From Microvelia longipes (Eukaryota; Arthropoda; Insecta; Hemiptera; Veliidae), in the NCBI GenBank assembly GCA_018340805.1, contig JACMZG010001914.1:16455774-16519773 (forward strand): a stretch of 64,000 nucleotides of DNA, in the 5' to 3' direction. The notes under the pieces are model-generated. The model ran no database searches. It was given only the letters and a program-made list of their open reading frames with translations, and was not told the origin of the DNA. Below, one piece after another: positions 1-12,860 of the stretch. The first letter of the stretch is position 1. The number at the start of each line of letters is the position of its first letter. The translations under genes were made by a program, and so were the position numbers.

Positions 1-1865
1 AACTCTTATGTTTCACAACTAGATAAAATTCATTTTAAAAAAATAACTGATTATTTTATGTACAGTTAATTATTTTAAAAATCAACCAATGTCAAAATAT
101 TTTTAATTTTACCACTTAAAGCCTTATTTATCAGCATTTAAATTTTGATTTCTTAAAGTCTTACATTTTATAATTAATTTAAATATATTTTAGTAAAGAT
201 TATTTATAATTCTGGAAAAATAGCACCAAAAGGTTTCCATTAGGTAAAATATAACTAAAATAAATTTATTATATTTTGATTTAATTTAGTTGATTATTTC
301 ATGTTTCGTTATTTAATCATTTTTGTAATATGTCATTATGTCATTGCTTTTTTTTAGTAAATTTGTTTAGTGAAGGAGGCAAATAAATTATTTAGTATTA
401 TTTTGTTTTAACGTATTAAAATCACATTTTATTATTTATTTTATCATTCTTTTTAATTTACGCGATGTGTATTAAACGTTGGATTGTAATGTTGGCCTCA
501 TGTTAGTCGTATGATAGCGAGTCTGAGACTGGTTTTTCAGAAAACTTGGAGCAGGTTGAGTAAAGGAGGGGGCTCAGCTACCACCACAGTATCCGACTCC
601 TTTATGATATCACATCGTAATAGTTGGTCATTTGCGCAACTCTTATTTTTCCGTTAGTTTTTTTATTTGCGCTTTTTAATACGATAGATATGCAATTTTA
701 AATTGATTTTAATCGAATCAGTTTTCGATCTTGAATAAGTATTTTCTTCCTTGATTGAGATATATTATTTCAATGTATTTTATCTCAACTTTTTTATTTT
801 ATGTTATACTTGGTGCGCGTACAATTCATCATTCTTATTGCTATTTTCACAAAAAAAATATTTGGAAAAAGGGTTAACTTTAGTTCTAAAATCTACCAGA
901 ACATAACATACTCAGCATAATCATTATACAAAAATAACTTAGTATAATTATAATTATAAATAAAGTATTATTTTTAGTTATATTAATTATAATTATAATC
1001 CAGCGACTTTATATAATAATTAGAACACGAAATAACTTAGTGTAATTGTTCACATTATAGTATCACCTTCGTTTGATTCATTGTTTTTATTTAAAGCCAT
1101 TGCCAATTTCATCACAAGTTCTTAATTCTTATTTTAACGAAAGCTGCATATTCGAATCCTCTTGGTCATGTTAAGGCGTGAACTACAAACAACTAGTACA
1201 CAAACATTTCTAAACAATATTAAACATACTGTGTTTAATTTAAATGCACATATGCCAAAACATTTTATATCCCGAAATACTTATTTTTACTTATATACTT
1301 TATTGATAAAAATATTTTCCTTTAGGCCAGGATTTGACCTGGCCTGGAGGTATTGACAGTAAAAGGCAAACTACATCAAATGATACCGTAATGTTCTCCA
1401 TACTTTTCTGAATAAATTTCGAGTCAAAGCCTGTGCGTATGTGTATCTAGATGTATGAAACTACAGGTCTAATAGATTTGGATTTTTTGGAGTTTCATCA
1501 AGCCTGATAGCATCGATGAGCAAGGATTCAAAACAAACAACTTATATTGTTTTCCAGAATAGTTAGAACAACTTTTTATCATGTTTTTAACGTGTGCATC
1601 TGTGGTGTAATCTTTTTATTAATCCTTATAATCTTCAAGACTGATGTATCTCAATCTTCTCTGCATCTTCTCTAAAATCCATTTGTCAACACCCAAATAT
1701 TACCTTTGTCCGTTTTTCTTACTCATAAAAGAGTGACACCTTTGAAGTCATACTCATACGTTTTGTCCTTAATTTATTTTACTTTAATATTTTCTAGTGA
1801 TTTGAACAGTGAAAGATTAACTAAATAACTAAAATCCCTTTTCTTAGCAAGTTGTGTACTTAGTC
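1..1865. other. AT-rich intergenic sequence, no gene seen
   Basis: Very AT-rich DNA with many short poly-A and poly-T runs. The only open frames are short and look like chance. I see no recognisable element or RNA gene here. Confidence 0.5.
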
Positions 1866-1873
1866 TATCTTTT

Positions 1874-2165
1874 AAAATGATGTTAAAGAGGCACTAGCAG
1901 AGGCTTAGGACGCTGTTATACCTGTTTATAAAGTTGTAGGTAACACTCTCAGGCTTCCAGATAACATAAGACAGTTCATAACATATCCTGATGATATGTT
2001 GACAACGGTTCCTTGACCTGATGTTACAGAACCGTTTACATTTCATACATTAATAAACATGTCATATGCTCAGTGAAAAGGCTATGGAGGCTGACTATAG
2101 AGGCTGAAATTAAATTCTCTCAAGACCGAGCTGCCGAAATGCACTCTAGTGATGGAAGCGTATAA
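1874..2165 (+). pseudogene. possible decayed coding remnant, family unknown
   Basis: One plus-strand frame is stop-poor and has coding-like composition over about 95 codons, with stops at roughly codons 9, 46 and 66. Readable blocks include LRLPDNIRQFITYPDDML and PFTFHTLINMSYAQ. After a frame change, LKLNSLKTELPKCTLVM resembles the segment after the active site in some LINE reverse transcriptases. I do not recognise a family. It may be a degraded retrotransposon piece or chance. Confidence 0.2.
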
Positions 2166-2259
2166 CTGTCTCATATTATTATTCAAACAACGAGCTGTTG
2201 AGGGTAATTTTGTCTTTCTATCCGCTATTCAGCGGTAGAGTAATAGTAAGGAGATGCGT

Positions 2260-4905
2260 GAATAATTTTAAATAAGCTCTACAAGATATATTTATAAATT
2301 GGTAAACAGTGATACATTTTTCTCTTCTTTTCTCCCATAATGTCCCCCCTTGGATTTGACCTCTGATGCCAGAGTTTCATTTATTGAGTTTCCTTAACTT
2401 ATCCGATTGCGTCAACCCGAGATATTTTGATCTTAAGTCTAAAACACTTAAAATAAATATTGTTATTTTTTCAAGAAAACGATGGTGCTGCTCCGCGTGA
2501 TGGGATCCCCAAGTTATGGAAAACAAAAATACTTTGTGAATATAATAATATTAATAACTATGCAATTAATAAATTGACAACTGTTTGTATTAAAATAATA
2601 CTACAGCACAATCTAGTAGAGAATCAAGGAAATAGGTTTTTACAACTAGCGCTTTTCAAGACTCTAGTAATGAGGCCCCCAACTTAAATCATAAACACAA
2701 ACTTCTTAATTGATTGTTCTTAAAACACTAGGAAGTATACCATCCATGTTAATATTGTTTATCTATGCTTCGAAGAGGATGTTAAATTTAAAGTTTATTT
2801 AAAGATTATCATTTGCTTTTCATATTATGCTTTAGATCCATTCTTATCTTTCTACTGTTTTTTTATCTTAGCATATAACAATTAAAATTAGAGTATATAA
2901 AATAAAATTTTAATAAATAAAGAGATAAAATAGTTATGGATTTCATTACATCATTACCAGTTTTTTTTTTACTTTTAAAATATTTAAAATGCTAGCCCAA
3001 ACATATTTTTAGTGTTTCATTTCTGCGACGTGCAGGATACTTCAAAAAATTTTCTTACCTTATTTAGTTTGCTACGCTTATTCTCCCCACATCGGACTCG
3101 TTTTGATTGCCAAAAGACAGAATACATCAATTTTATTTCCAGTGGTCGCCTCACCACATACTGTCCACGCTCGGTACTGCTTGACTCATGTGACCTGACA
3201 AAAACCGTACGAGCCCCGCCTTCCATGTGACAGCTTTTATAAGGGTGTATAAAAATAAAACTTTTTGTACTTTTTCAAACATGTCTAACACCCTCAAATA
3301 TCAAAATAAATTAAGCGCCTAAATAACTAACATGAAATGAAACAAAACATAACACCTAAACATTTATCATACATTTATTAACCTTATATGAATGGGAGAG
3401 GGACAGGTGTTTTGTAAGAAGTAAGGATCTAGGGAAACTAGGAATGGTGATAGGAGGAGGAGGAGGAGGAGGGTTTGCCAGTCAATAAATTTGACATTCA
3501 GGGGAAAGTGATTGTAAAGGGTTGAAGCAAGGTTGGAAATGAGCTGTGAGGCAAGAAGAAGGATAAAGTTTAAATTTGTTTTTGAAGTTGATACTATGGA
3601 TGTCACTTTGAGCAAGGAACTTGCCAGGGAATTGTCGAATAGATTTACAGGATTTAGCAATTAGGATTTAATGTAAGGTTAACAATTTATGCTTTGTAAA
3701 ACTATTTTCAGATAATTCCCGAGGACCAACGCTTTATATTAACTAAATTAATCATTCTGTTAGACAAACACTCTATTAGCTTTATTAGAATAGACATACG
3801 TCATTGTATAATTAAGGTTAAGCCCAGCCGTAATTAATCATTAGTAAAACTTTTACTGAATTAAAGTGTTAAATTTACGTAGTATTTAGTAAGTAAAGTT
3901 TAATTTATTAACAACTATGACTATTATATTATATTTAAGTGCTTCTTAAATTCAATATCACACTTTAAAAGCAAAAAGAGGTGTACAAAAGTTGCCCTAA
4001 AGTTGTGAAAAGCACATTTTGATAATTACCTTTTGTTTACAACAAAACCATTTTTGAAGCAATATTCAGTAACACTAAGTCAAATTGAGCTTTTCTATCG
4101 GAGCATTAAGATTTTGTTAAAAAATAAATAACGTAGTGTCGTCAGCATAATAATGTGAGTCTGTTACGATTTTTTAAGCCAACTTAGAAGATCATTAATC
4201 TATAGGAGAATGAGAAAATGGTCAGGAATGTTTCCTTTTAGAACCCAAGAGTTATTAAAGAATTCTTTTGATTGCGAATTTATTCGAACTTTAACTAAAC
4301 GGCCTTGTAAATAACTTTTCAGTCACTCATAGATGGCACCGCGGAACCCTATCTAATGGAACCTTTTAAACAAAACAGACTCTATCAGCAAGTCAAACCC
4401 TGTCCTTAAATCATAAAGCTTTTTTCTACGTCCTTTAAATACTTAATAGCATTAGTAAAGAAAGTGTCAGTAAAAAAATCTCTTTCGTGAAGCCACTTTG
4501 CTATGTTGCTAGCGTAAAGCAATTACTTACGAGAATAACGTCAAAACCACCTTTACCTGTTGTATTTCATTTTTTCGAGTTCTTTGTGTGTTATAATATT
4601 ACTAAGAAAATATCGAGCCAGTGTTATAGAAGGGTTTTATAAGATATATGCGGGAACGATTACTCAACCATACCAAGAAAAGCTAGACGGAATTGGGACA
4701 AGCTTGACGTTGTTGGGACATCAAACAGAAATCCACCAAAATAATTAAATAATTACCTACAGAGAGAGGATCTGATATGATAGAACTGTGTCTGGTATCT
4801 TATTCAATATTTATGTTAAAGAAAGCATTTTCCTCTAAACATCCGTTTTTAGATATTTCCCACAACTTGGAAAAGACTCTATTAATGGATGGAAGGCAAC
4901 GGATT
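2260..4905. other. intergenic sequence, no gene seen
   Basis: AT-rich sequence with a short GGA-triplet microsatellite at about 3454-3474. The overlapping open frames on the two strands near 3012-3230, and the leucine-rich minus frame over the GGA run, have no recognisable content. No element boundaries are visible. Confidence 0.45.
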
Positions 4906-4907
4906 TC

Positions 4908-5170
4908 GAATTTTTGCTTTTTCTCATTTATACCGTAGATATATAGGAAAATATTTGTGTTCGCAAAAGAATCCGAAACCGGGATTAAAATTATGTGCAA
5001 AAATTAGCCTCTAGGTTTGTTTATTTGTGCTCCGGAAAATATTTTTTATGACGCCATTAACCCGCTATAATGACAGCAAAAAGTTTGAAAATTAAAAAAA
5101 AACTTATGTACTTTAAAAAAATGTAAAAAATCGGAAAATAATTTAATTGAATGAAATACAATACAAGTGT
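4908..5170 (+). repeat. dispersed repeat S, 5' part
   Basis: Starts with the shared head TCATTTATACCGTAGATATA and continues with segments also found at 48529-49245 (GAATCCGAAACCGG, TTTTTTATGACG, AATTGAATGAAATACAATAC). It is a diverged, internally shortened copy in the plus orientation. The family has at least a dozen fragments in this window. Confidence 0.6.
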
Positions 5171-5491
5171 ATACATTTACGTAATAAATGAGAAATAATC
5201 CAATTGCAATTAAATTCTGTACCCGATTCTTTGCATTGCAAATAATCAGTTACGGGGTACCTCATAACTTATCGTCATCACATATGATCGCTACCCTCAT
5301 CTTGTCGACAAGTCACGATTCATTATCTCACGATATTCATTATATGACGACGAATAAAATCAAAGATCTAAAAGCTGCATAAATTCAATTTTACAAGCCG
5401 TTAAAATTTTAGATTGTAATTGTCAATGTTTATAAAAGGCGATCTCGTATAAAACTTTTGTAGATCTATTAACGTATATTTTATAACATAT

Positions 5492-5506
5492 ACGTTATAT
5501 ATATAT

Positions 5507-5543
<37 letters not shown>

Positions 5544-5597
5544 AATATATATAATATATATATATTATATATATATATATATATAATATATTTATAA
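5492..5597. repeat. (TA)n microsatellite
   Basis: Runs of TA dinucleotides with occasional AA or AAT interruptions. Several TA runs can fold back on themselves. Confidence 0.95.
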
Positions 5598-5834
5598 CTA
5601 TATTCTTCTCTTATATATACTTCTCGGGACCCTGCTATAGCGTAACTCTACGAAACCGACCGATAGGAAATAGTCTTATTTCACCAGCATTCATTTACTA
5701 ATGATCAATAAGATCGAAACCTAGCTATGTATTTATAACAATTATAATATTCTATGTCTTCATAATTATTGGATAATTATTTTGATTAATCATTAAAAAA
5801 CAAAATTATTTTTTCATAATTCATAACTTTTTTT

Positions 5835-5988
<154 letters not shown>

Positions 5989-6059
5989 GTATATTTATGA
6001 TGTTTTTTTTATGACTCTGAAAATAGGTTTTCTTTGTCTGAGAAATATCATCTTCCAGA

Positions 6060-6335
6060 CAGCACAACTAGACCTAAAATCTATTTCTTTGACATTTTTT
6101 GTGCCAAGTCTTAACTCTCATTTATAAAGAGAGTGGAAGCTATGTGTGACACAGACACACACACTAACAGATAAAAACACACACTCAGACTGGCGGACAG
6201 AAGGATGAAAACTACTCCGAACGTCATAAAAACGCCTGAAATAGGATAATTTTGATGAATCCTTGGTTTCGGAATTTAAGGGTGAATGCAATACTTTTTT
6301 ATATATCTAACATAGTAGGTTAGGATAAAAAAATG
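6060..6335 (-). repeat. dispersed repeat S, 5' part, inverted
   Basis: Read on the minus strand it follows the head region of repeat S: an imperfect head, then a GAATCC block, a GTTTCAGGCG-like block and a GTGTGTGT-rich stretch ending in the tract that precedes TGAAACTT in other copies. Diverged but collinear with 48529-48730. Confidence 0.5.
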
Positions 6336-7007
6336 ATTTGAGAAATACAAGAAAAACAAGAGGTATTATTTGCATTTTGTTCATTGTTTTTAATACAGAA
6401 TTATGAAAATGATACTAATAACCTTTGCGTCAATATTTTTCTTTACACAAGGTTAAAAATAGATAGGTTAAAAATTTGGAAACAGCATAAAAATAAATTT
6501 TTCCTAATTAAACTGATTTTATAATTAATAGTCATTAGTTATATTAATTAGTAGCTAAACTAATTACGCCACGGGGTCTCGATAGCAATTAGGGGCAACT
6601 TACTTTTCCTTAGTTTTTAAAGTAATGATTTCAATGGAGACCGTGCTTCTTTTTTTTAAATAAAACACTATTTTTTATTTTAATCTTATTAATGTTTTGC
6701 ATTAAGCCCTAGCGTAATCATTGGAATGAAATAGATCTCAAACACTATAGAATGCTGCAATATTTTTAAAGAAATTTAAAAGTTCACAATCGTTAGTTAA
6801 AATTTTATGAAATCCAAACTTTAATTAGTCAATTATAATAAAATTTACTTTATGATAGCACGGAAGACTGGCATAAGAAATGTTAAACCTTAGATTTTTT
6901 AAAATGTAACTTAGCAACAAATGGTGTTTAAGGTCTCATTAGACTTAATACTCCAAACTTTCACCAACGTGACAACACCTTGAACGTTATTGAAATAATT
7001 TGGTACG

Positions 7008-7100
7008 GGGCAAGATGATTAAAATTTATAAGGGGATTTCATTCGATGCAAACAAACGAAACGCATTCGGAGTTTATAACCTGACTTTTTCGAATAATGT
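7008..7100 (+). mobile_element. MITE M, partial copy
   Basis: Shares AAATTTATAAGG, TTCGATGCAAACAAACGAAA and TTATAACCTGACTTTTT with the fuller copies at 19495 and 39423. The right half is missing. It is a truncated non-autonomous DNA element. Confidence 0.6.
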
Positions 7101-7559
7101 TTGTTTGTTTTTAAAAATTGCTTTTCATTCTTTATTAAGGTTGAATCTAAGTTCTATTAATAAGGAAAATTTCGATCCTTAAGTAAAATTATGTAAATCG
7201 TTCTTTTATAATTATTCAAATTAAGAGCTTTCCAAGCGAAGCAGCAACATTATTTTATCTTTCATTTTTATTTAATATTATTAAAAGGGATGAAACTTGC
7301 TGCAATGTCTTTTAAACTTAATAATGCCATGCACTGTATAAACTTGAGAAAGAACTTTAACAGGCTTTTTAAAACTCTTAAGAACTAGAAAGGACAAGAT
7401 AATCTGAATTATAGAGTCCGTTAAAAAATTACAATATTTAATTTTTGTGACTTTAACTTAGGTTTTCTTCACCAAGTTTAACTTACTTACTTCCACGTTA
7501 AAAATGAAAATTACTTTTTTAGGATATTTTTGGGGTCTGAAAGTATTTTTTGGCAATAT

Positions 7560-7730
7560 ATTACCAAAAAAGAGAGAGAAATTTATTTACGCATGAAGAC
7601 AGCGGTCTGTCAACAGTGTTGGACTCAGGAACTGCTTCATACCAACTAAAACTCACTCCGCGAAACCTAATGAACCAAGCCTGGAACTGTTATTCATATT
7701 TCTTCAGGCTATGTCTTATCTTGAACCTTC
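7560..7730 (+). repeat. dispersed repeat K, copy 1
   Basis: About 165 bp closely matching 31512-31665, including ACCAAAAAAGAGAGAGAAAT, GTCTGTCAACAGTGTTGGAC and ACTAAAACTCACTCCGCGAA. Relatively GC-rich for this window. It overlaps a 95-codon open frame without recognisable content. A hairpin (CGTTGCAAG, AAAA, CTTGCAACG) lies 60 bp downstream at 7791-7812. Class unknown, possibly a retroposon tail. Confidence 0.6.
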
Positions 7731-8224
7731 CGGCTCCCTCCCATCTTACCCCGCTATTTCCCCTTTGTCGAAGCTGTATAGTGAGTCCAGACGTTGCAAG
7801 AAAACTTGCAACGCCTAGAACCAACGCCAAAACCTGACAAAATAAATAAAACAAAAATAAAATAATAAAAAAATAATGAATGAATTATAAATATAGTATT
7901 GGTAATGTTCTCCTATATAACATTATCTAAATCCACTTTTTAGCTCGCTGGATGATCTAAGCAAAAGTATTGATCATTTCTACGAGTCCTCGTTTTTCAG
8001 TATGACAGTTACTATGGTGTCGGGTGTGATTGGCCCATATATCATGGCTATCTCTTTCTTCATCTCGCACTGTATTATGTTTGAATTCTATTTTTCTTTC
8101 GTATACTCTCTTACGCTCTATAGCTAGCAGGTCAATAGAAATGACGCTTGAAATAACTAAAACAGTTGGTTTGGAGGACTTTTTCCTTTTTTTCGGACGA
8201 TTTTTAAGAGACTCGCTTACTTAA

Positions 8225-9690
8225 AGATGTTCTGCGGAAGTTTAAAGTGGACGAAGGTCGCGCGAAGCGGTTCTCTGATTTTATCAAAAGTTAATTTCAA
8301 TCTAACTGTGGGCGGGAAAAAGCGCACAATAATTTGAAAAGTAGGTCTGACGCCGCGCTAGAGTCGGGCGGAATCTACATTTCCCACCATTGATTCGACA
8401 GTCTTACTGCTTAAGTATCAATACTCTATGGTCTGGACTTGGTTCAATGATTTATCGTGACAGTGTGTAAAATTTGTTTAAAACTAAATTTTATATAAAT
8501 TTGACACCAATTGTTCTGCTTGTAACAAGAAACTATTCTCAAAATCGCTTATAAAAGATTTTTGGTTTGGGCTTAGAAAATTTTAGGATAGGGTCATGAC
8601 TATACACAAATTACGAATATAAGGAAAAACTCTTCAACGTCTTCAGCTTAATCTGTTTGCTTTTCTTTCGCCACCTTTATTATTAATTAATGTAACCTAA
8701 GACGTCTTGTAAGATTTTGAAAATAAAACAAAGAAAATTCTAGAAAGTATTTTGAGATTAGTTTTCATTTCTTAGAACAACAGGTATAAGGAAGAAATTG
8801 TAGGTAAAAAAATTGTAGGTAGGTCTAAATATTGAATTTCTTAATTGAATTTGAATTCATTTTGAAAATGTTTATTTAGGAAATTTTGAAAAAGAGTTTT
8901 TACATCGTAAATTACGTTGTGAATCCATAGTATTTGTATTTATACATGAAGTAAATCTCTCGTTGTACTTTAGCAGATGGTCATTTCGTCCTAAGGGATT
9001 GCTAAAACAAGTATAACAGACTTTTTGCCATGTCATTTTCTTATAATGAATCTTTTATACTTCTACATTGACACCATAATGTCTTTTCACTAAAACTTTA
9101 AAACCGAAATTTTAACTGAAATATTCGTTTAAGGTGTTTTTACTCTTGACAGGTTTTTATCAAGTTGTCTGCATAAGTTTAACCCTTAACATTAAAGCTC
9201 CAAGTGTGTTTTTTATGCTAGTGGTATAAAAACTTGGTGCGTATCTGTAGCTCTATAGTTATGCTGTACGGAAATAATTTTTATGCCGTCATTCACAGTT
9301 ATTATTGACTCATTAGTTTTTAAAATTCATAAAACATCGAAAATATTTGTATCACGTTAAAATTCGGCCCGAATGTGTTAACATTTTATTTAGAAAACGT
9401 TGGAATAATGCATCATGGCTCCAAAGGCAAAGAATATGTTGGAAAAATTATTTTTGTATTACATGGTAATATGCTATGTAATAAATAATAACAATAAAGC
9501 AAAAACTATTCAAAAAGAACCATTACATATTGGACTTCTTCTGAGCGGACCGAGGACACGCAAAGTATGTCTGCAAAAAGATAAGGGGCCTAACGCCCCT
9601 AATTTTAAATGTTAAAAATAAAATAAATTGTCCGAATGAGTTTAAATCAAATATATTCCTGTTAATAATAAGTTCAAAAAATACAGCTAC
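8225..9690. other. intergenic sequence, no gene seen
   Basis: Positions 8225-8400 are richer in GC and CpG than their surroundings (for example GGTCGCGCGAAGCGG and GACGCCGCGCTAGAGTCGGG) but show no open frame. The remainder is AT-rich without recognisable structure. Confidence 0.4.
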
Positions 9691-9699
9691 TACGGTTTA

Positions 9700-9790
9700 T
9701 GTCGGATCTTTAGGGACATGCTACATCTAGCAAGGTCAGTACCAGAATAGGTGACCGCTGCCGCTAGATATAAACTCATGTTTTTAATGC
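9700..9790 (+). repeat. 5S-rRNA-like fragment of dispersed repeat S
   Basis: Contains AAGGTCAGTACCAGAATAGG followed by TGACCGCTGCCG, a diverged match to the 3' promoter block of eukaryotic 5S rRNA (consensus GGTCAGTACTTGGATGGGTGAC). It is not a functional 5S gene, because the flanking 5S helices are absent. Confidence 0.45.
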
Positions 9791-10579
9791 CTGAGGACGA
9801 ATAAAAAAAGTCAGAATACGTACTGTTTTAAATTAGACGATTCCCTTAATATGAAAACAAGTCTGAAGTGGTGGCAATGAGGTAGGAAATCCTTAAGGCG
9901 AGGAAATTTCCAAGGTACCCCAATTCTGTATTCTTAATTTTCTGATTATATTCACTTTATATAGAATTAAACACAACTAGTTAAGTATTAACTCATTTTA
10001 GGCCATTTTACTTGTCTCACTTTCGATCATAAAGTTGTAAAAAGTGCTGATTTTGTCACGTTAAAACGTGTGTTACGATGTTCCTTATTAACTCATTACA
10101 AAAAGTTCTTAAAGGCAAACTTATTTAAAGGTTTTAAAAAAATAGATTGGAAAATTAATTACTCCTCGTAAGGAGTCAAAGTTGGATTGTTGGCTAATAA
10201 ACTTTGTCAGTGCTAAGTACAGTTCAGATGTTTATGTTATACTTATAATCCGCAATTTCAGAATTAATTTGAACTTTTTGATTTAGACCTTTATGTGTTA
10301 ATTTCGCCTTAAAAAGAGGTAATTTCTTGTCACGTACTAAAGAAGTTTTTACTTCTCTTTCTTAAAAGTTTTATAATTTTCTCATATATGTGTGCAATAT
10401 ACATGACACTTTCTTGTATCAAACATTTACTCTCTTCGTTGGTGAAGGTTTCATCCGTTAGTGCTTGAAATTTTATATATTTCACTTAATTTAAAATTCT
10501 GTCTTTAATTTAGAAGCTTTGCTCTAATTGCTACGTGCAGTTGCTTGTCACTGCACAATGATATTGCTTTATGGAAAAT

Positions 10580-10585
10580 TTTATT
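10580..10585 (-). terminator. candidate polyadenylation signal of gene 1
   Basis: AATAAA on the minus strand, about 165 bp past the stop codon of the 10749-12308 exon. Position and sequence suit a polyadenylation signal, but such hexamers are common in AT-rich DNA. Confidence 0.4.
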
Positions 10586-10748
10586 TGAGTGTAACAATGT
10601 TTTAGGCATCTGATTAGCTCAATTTATGTTTCAATGTTATATTTAAGGTATAACGTTAATAAAAATATAAACAAAATCTAAAAATGTATTTTGGCTCATC
10701 CATTTTGGCTACAATAGAGGTGTTAAAATACCACTTGACTACAAATAT

Positions 10749-12308
10749 TTAGATAAACTTGGAGGAAGTTTTCCCTGAAATAACACTTGGACGTCGTTTC
10801 GCATCAGCCGTTTTTACTCTATCCGTTGCCGGTTTGCTTCGTTCTACCATTTTCTTTACTGGTTCTGGCTCGGATGTTTCTTTCTTTACTCCAATTTTAG
10901 TTGAAACTTGTTGTTTTAACGATTTTGGTATTTTATTTGAAGGCTTGGGCGTTTCAGATTTATTTACGGCTGGTGTTGACTTACATTTTGTATTCAAAGG
11001 AATTTCTTTCCTACTGTTTAAGAAAGCTTCTGAATTTAAAAATTCTCTATTTGAAGTTGAGAAATCGCCAAGAGCTAATTTAGCCCTTAATGCTTCAACC
11101 TCCGGTGGAAATGTTTCTATTAGTTTCAGTTTTCCTTTATCGTTACTACTTGACCTTAAATCAACTTTTGGTTCATACTTTTTGTACCCTGGTGGTTTTG
11201 ATGACCATATATCAGGTTTTTTACCAAGTGCTCTTTTAGCGTCTTCCATTGCCATAACATCGTCAACATCTGCTAAATCTAGGGAGCTAGTTTTCCTTAT
11301 AAAATCAAATTTAGGTTTGTTCCTCTTTCTAAACTTTTCTAATTTTTCTGTGTCGTCTTCAGAACTTTCGCTCATTGAGTCCAAATCCGGAATATCAAAC
11401 CTTTTGATTGAAGTATCGGAATTTTCTTCGTTGTCTGAAGAACTTGTGGATTCAGACAAATGAGATTCCGAGCTTGATGATTCTAATTTCACCGGAAAAG
11501 GTTTCTTAGCTGTCTTTTTAGCAGCTCTATTTTTATGCCTAGACCCTGCTTCTTCGACTTCTTTCCTCAAAGCGAGAGCCCTTTTAACTATATCAGCCAT
11601 ATCTGTCCTGGCTTTATTAGGACCACTTTCATATCTTCTATCGTGCCCTTTGCCAAAACCAGCTTTACCTTTAATTTTTATATCGCTGTCTTTTATTACC
11701 TTTTCTAACAACTCGTCGATTCTTTTTTCTGTAGCTGGAATATCGTCATGTGTTTCGGCTCCTTTTGTCATATATCTTTGCCTTAATGCACCTTTGCTTG
11801 CTTTTGCCATTAATTGCTTTTCTAGATCTTTTTGTTTTCTTAGCCATGCCTCAGATTCTTCTCTCACTGCCCTCATCTCTTCATCTGAGTCGTCGTCCAA
11901 GTCATTTTGCTTACCTGCTAAACCCATTTTCTCAAATTTCGACAAAGCCTTTGCTTTCTTTATCGACCTCTTTAATTTATTCATTGGTGAGTAATCAATA
12001 GCTCCTGGTTCGTCGAGATCTGAACTATCACTTTCACTAGCTTGAAATTTCCTAAAAACTCCATCTTCCTCCAATTTTTGCTTAATGCTTCCATTCGACA
12101 CTTTATACTTGGACGATATATCATCTCCTAATGATGAAATTTCCTCTGCTTTAGCTGCATCAGCTGCAGCTTTTGCAGCTGCTTCCTGCTTTCTAGCTTT
12201 GATTTCAGTTCGTGATTTTGCGAGGGTACTAGCTGCTAGTAATTTTGCTTTTACTGGAAGACCAATATTGCTTAGCTTCTTTTTTGATGCATTTTTGTCC
12301 GAAAATAA
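10749..12308 (-). CDS. unrecognised charged Ser/Lys-rich protein, terminal exon
   Basis: Terminal exon of a two-exon gene, 519 codons plus stop. The open frame runs five codons further upstream, but those bases read TTTTGTTGCAG before TTATTTTCGG, a good splice acceptor, so coding is placed from 12308. Joined in phase 0 to the 17124-17285 exon it gives a 573-residue protein. Visible features: an alanine-rich helix-like stretch near residues 96-108; acidic serine patches near 145-154, 190-198 and 331-354 (casein-kinase-2-type sites likely); a basic segment near 271-309 containing GFGKGHDRRYESGPNKAR; and a Lys/Pro/Ser-rich tail ending GKTSSKFI. No signal peptide or membrane segment. Low complexity and charge suggest a cytosolic or nuclear, partly disordered coiled-coil protein. 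I do not recognise the family and assign no function. It is clearly coding: the frame stays open for 1.56 kb in AT-rich DNA. Confidence 0.85.
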   Translation of the reverse strand, partial: LFSDKNASKKKLSNIGLPVKAKLLAASTLAKSRTEIKARKQEAAAKAAADAAKAEEISSLGDDISSKYKVSNGSIKQKLEEDGVFRKFQASESDSSDLDEPGAIDYSPMNKLKRSIKKAKALSKFEKMGLAGKQNDLDDDSDEEMRAVREESEAWLRKQKDLEKQLMAKASKGALRQRYMTKGAETHDDIPATEKRIDELLEKVIKDSDIKIKGKAGFGKGHDRRYESGPNKARTDMADIVKRALALRKEVEEAGSRHKNRAAKKTAKKPFPVKLESSSSESHLSESTSSSDNEENSDTSIKRFDIPDLDSMSESSEDDTEKLEKFRKRNKPKFDFIRKTSSLDLADVDDVMAMEDAKRALGKKPDIWSSKPPGYKKYEPKVDLRSSSNDKGKLKLIETFPPEVEALRAKLALGDFSTSNREFLNSEAFLNSRKEIPLNTKCKSTPAVNKSETPKPSNKIPKSLKQQVSTKIGVKKETSEPEPVKKMVERSKPATDRVKTADAKRRPSVISGKTSSKFI

Positions 12309-12860
12309 CTGCAACAAAATCATAATAAATTAAATTTAGTTATAGCAAATGTATAGCGTGAAATAATTGGAAAAGAAAGATCAAATGTATATTATTTTAT
12401 TTTTCCAGTTGTTAAATTTATTGCCACGTGATTTTTGTTTCTTTATATTTGAAAATATAAACTACTGAGAGGAAACCTTATTTTCTTTTGATTAATCAAA
12501 TTTATGTTTGACTATAAAAACCCGTGTTTTGTATCATACTTGGCTGAGCGATTTAATGTTGTTAAATTTTCTATTCGTACTACTTTAATTAATTTACTTT
12601 ATCATTAATTATTATTTATAACACCACCAAATATCATATAAAAACGATAATGAAATACAAGAAATAAAACACAGAATAATGTTAAATATCTTTTTAATGT
12701 ATGATGTTATCATATATTTCTATAAAATGTACTAAATGATGATCTAAAGCACTCTTAATGATCTAATGTTTATGCATTCATTCATATGTACACTTATACA
12801 TCCCCGTATATTATGCAATGTCATTTTCTTTATCTAGGGTATTAAATGTTAAGCTTATTT

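Noticed and set aside
3012..3230. Overlapping 72- and 69-codon frames on opposite strands
   Set aside because: Mutual shadows without recognisable content or supporting splice sites.
10759..12333. Plus-strand open frames opposite gene 1 (234, 114, 83, 82 and 60 codons)
   Set aside because: They are complementary shadows of the minus-strand exon, whose composition and splice sites support it.
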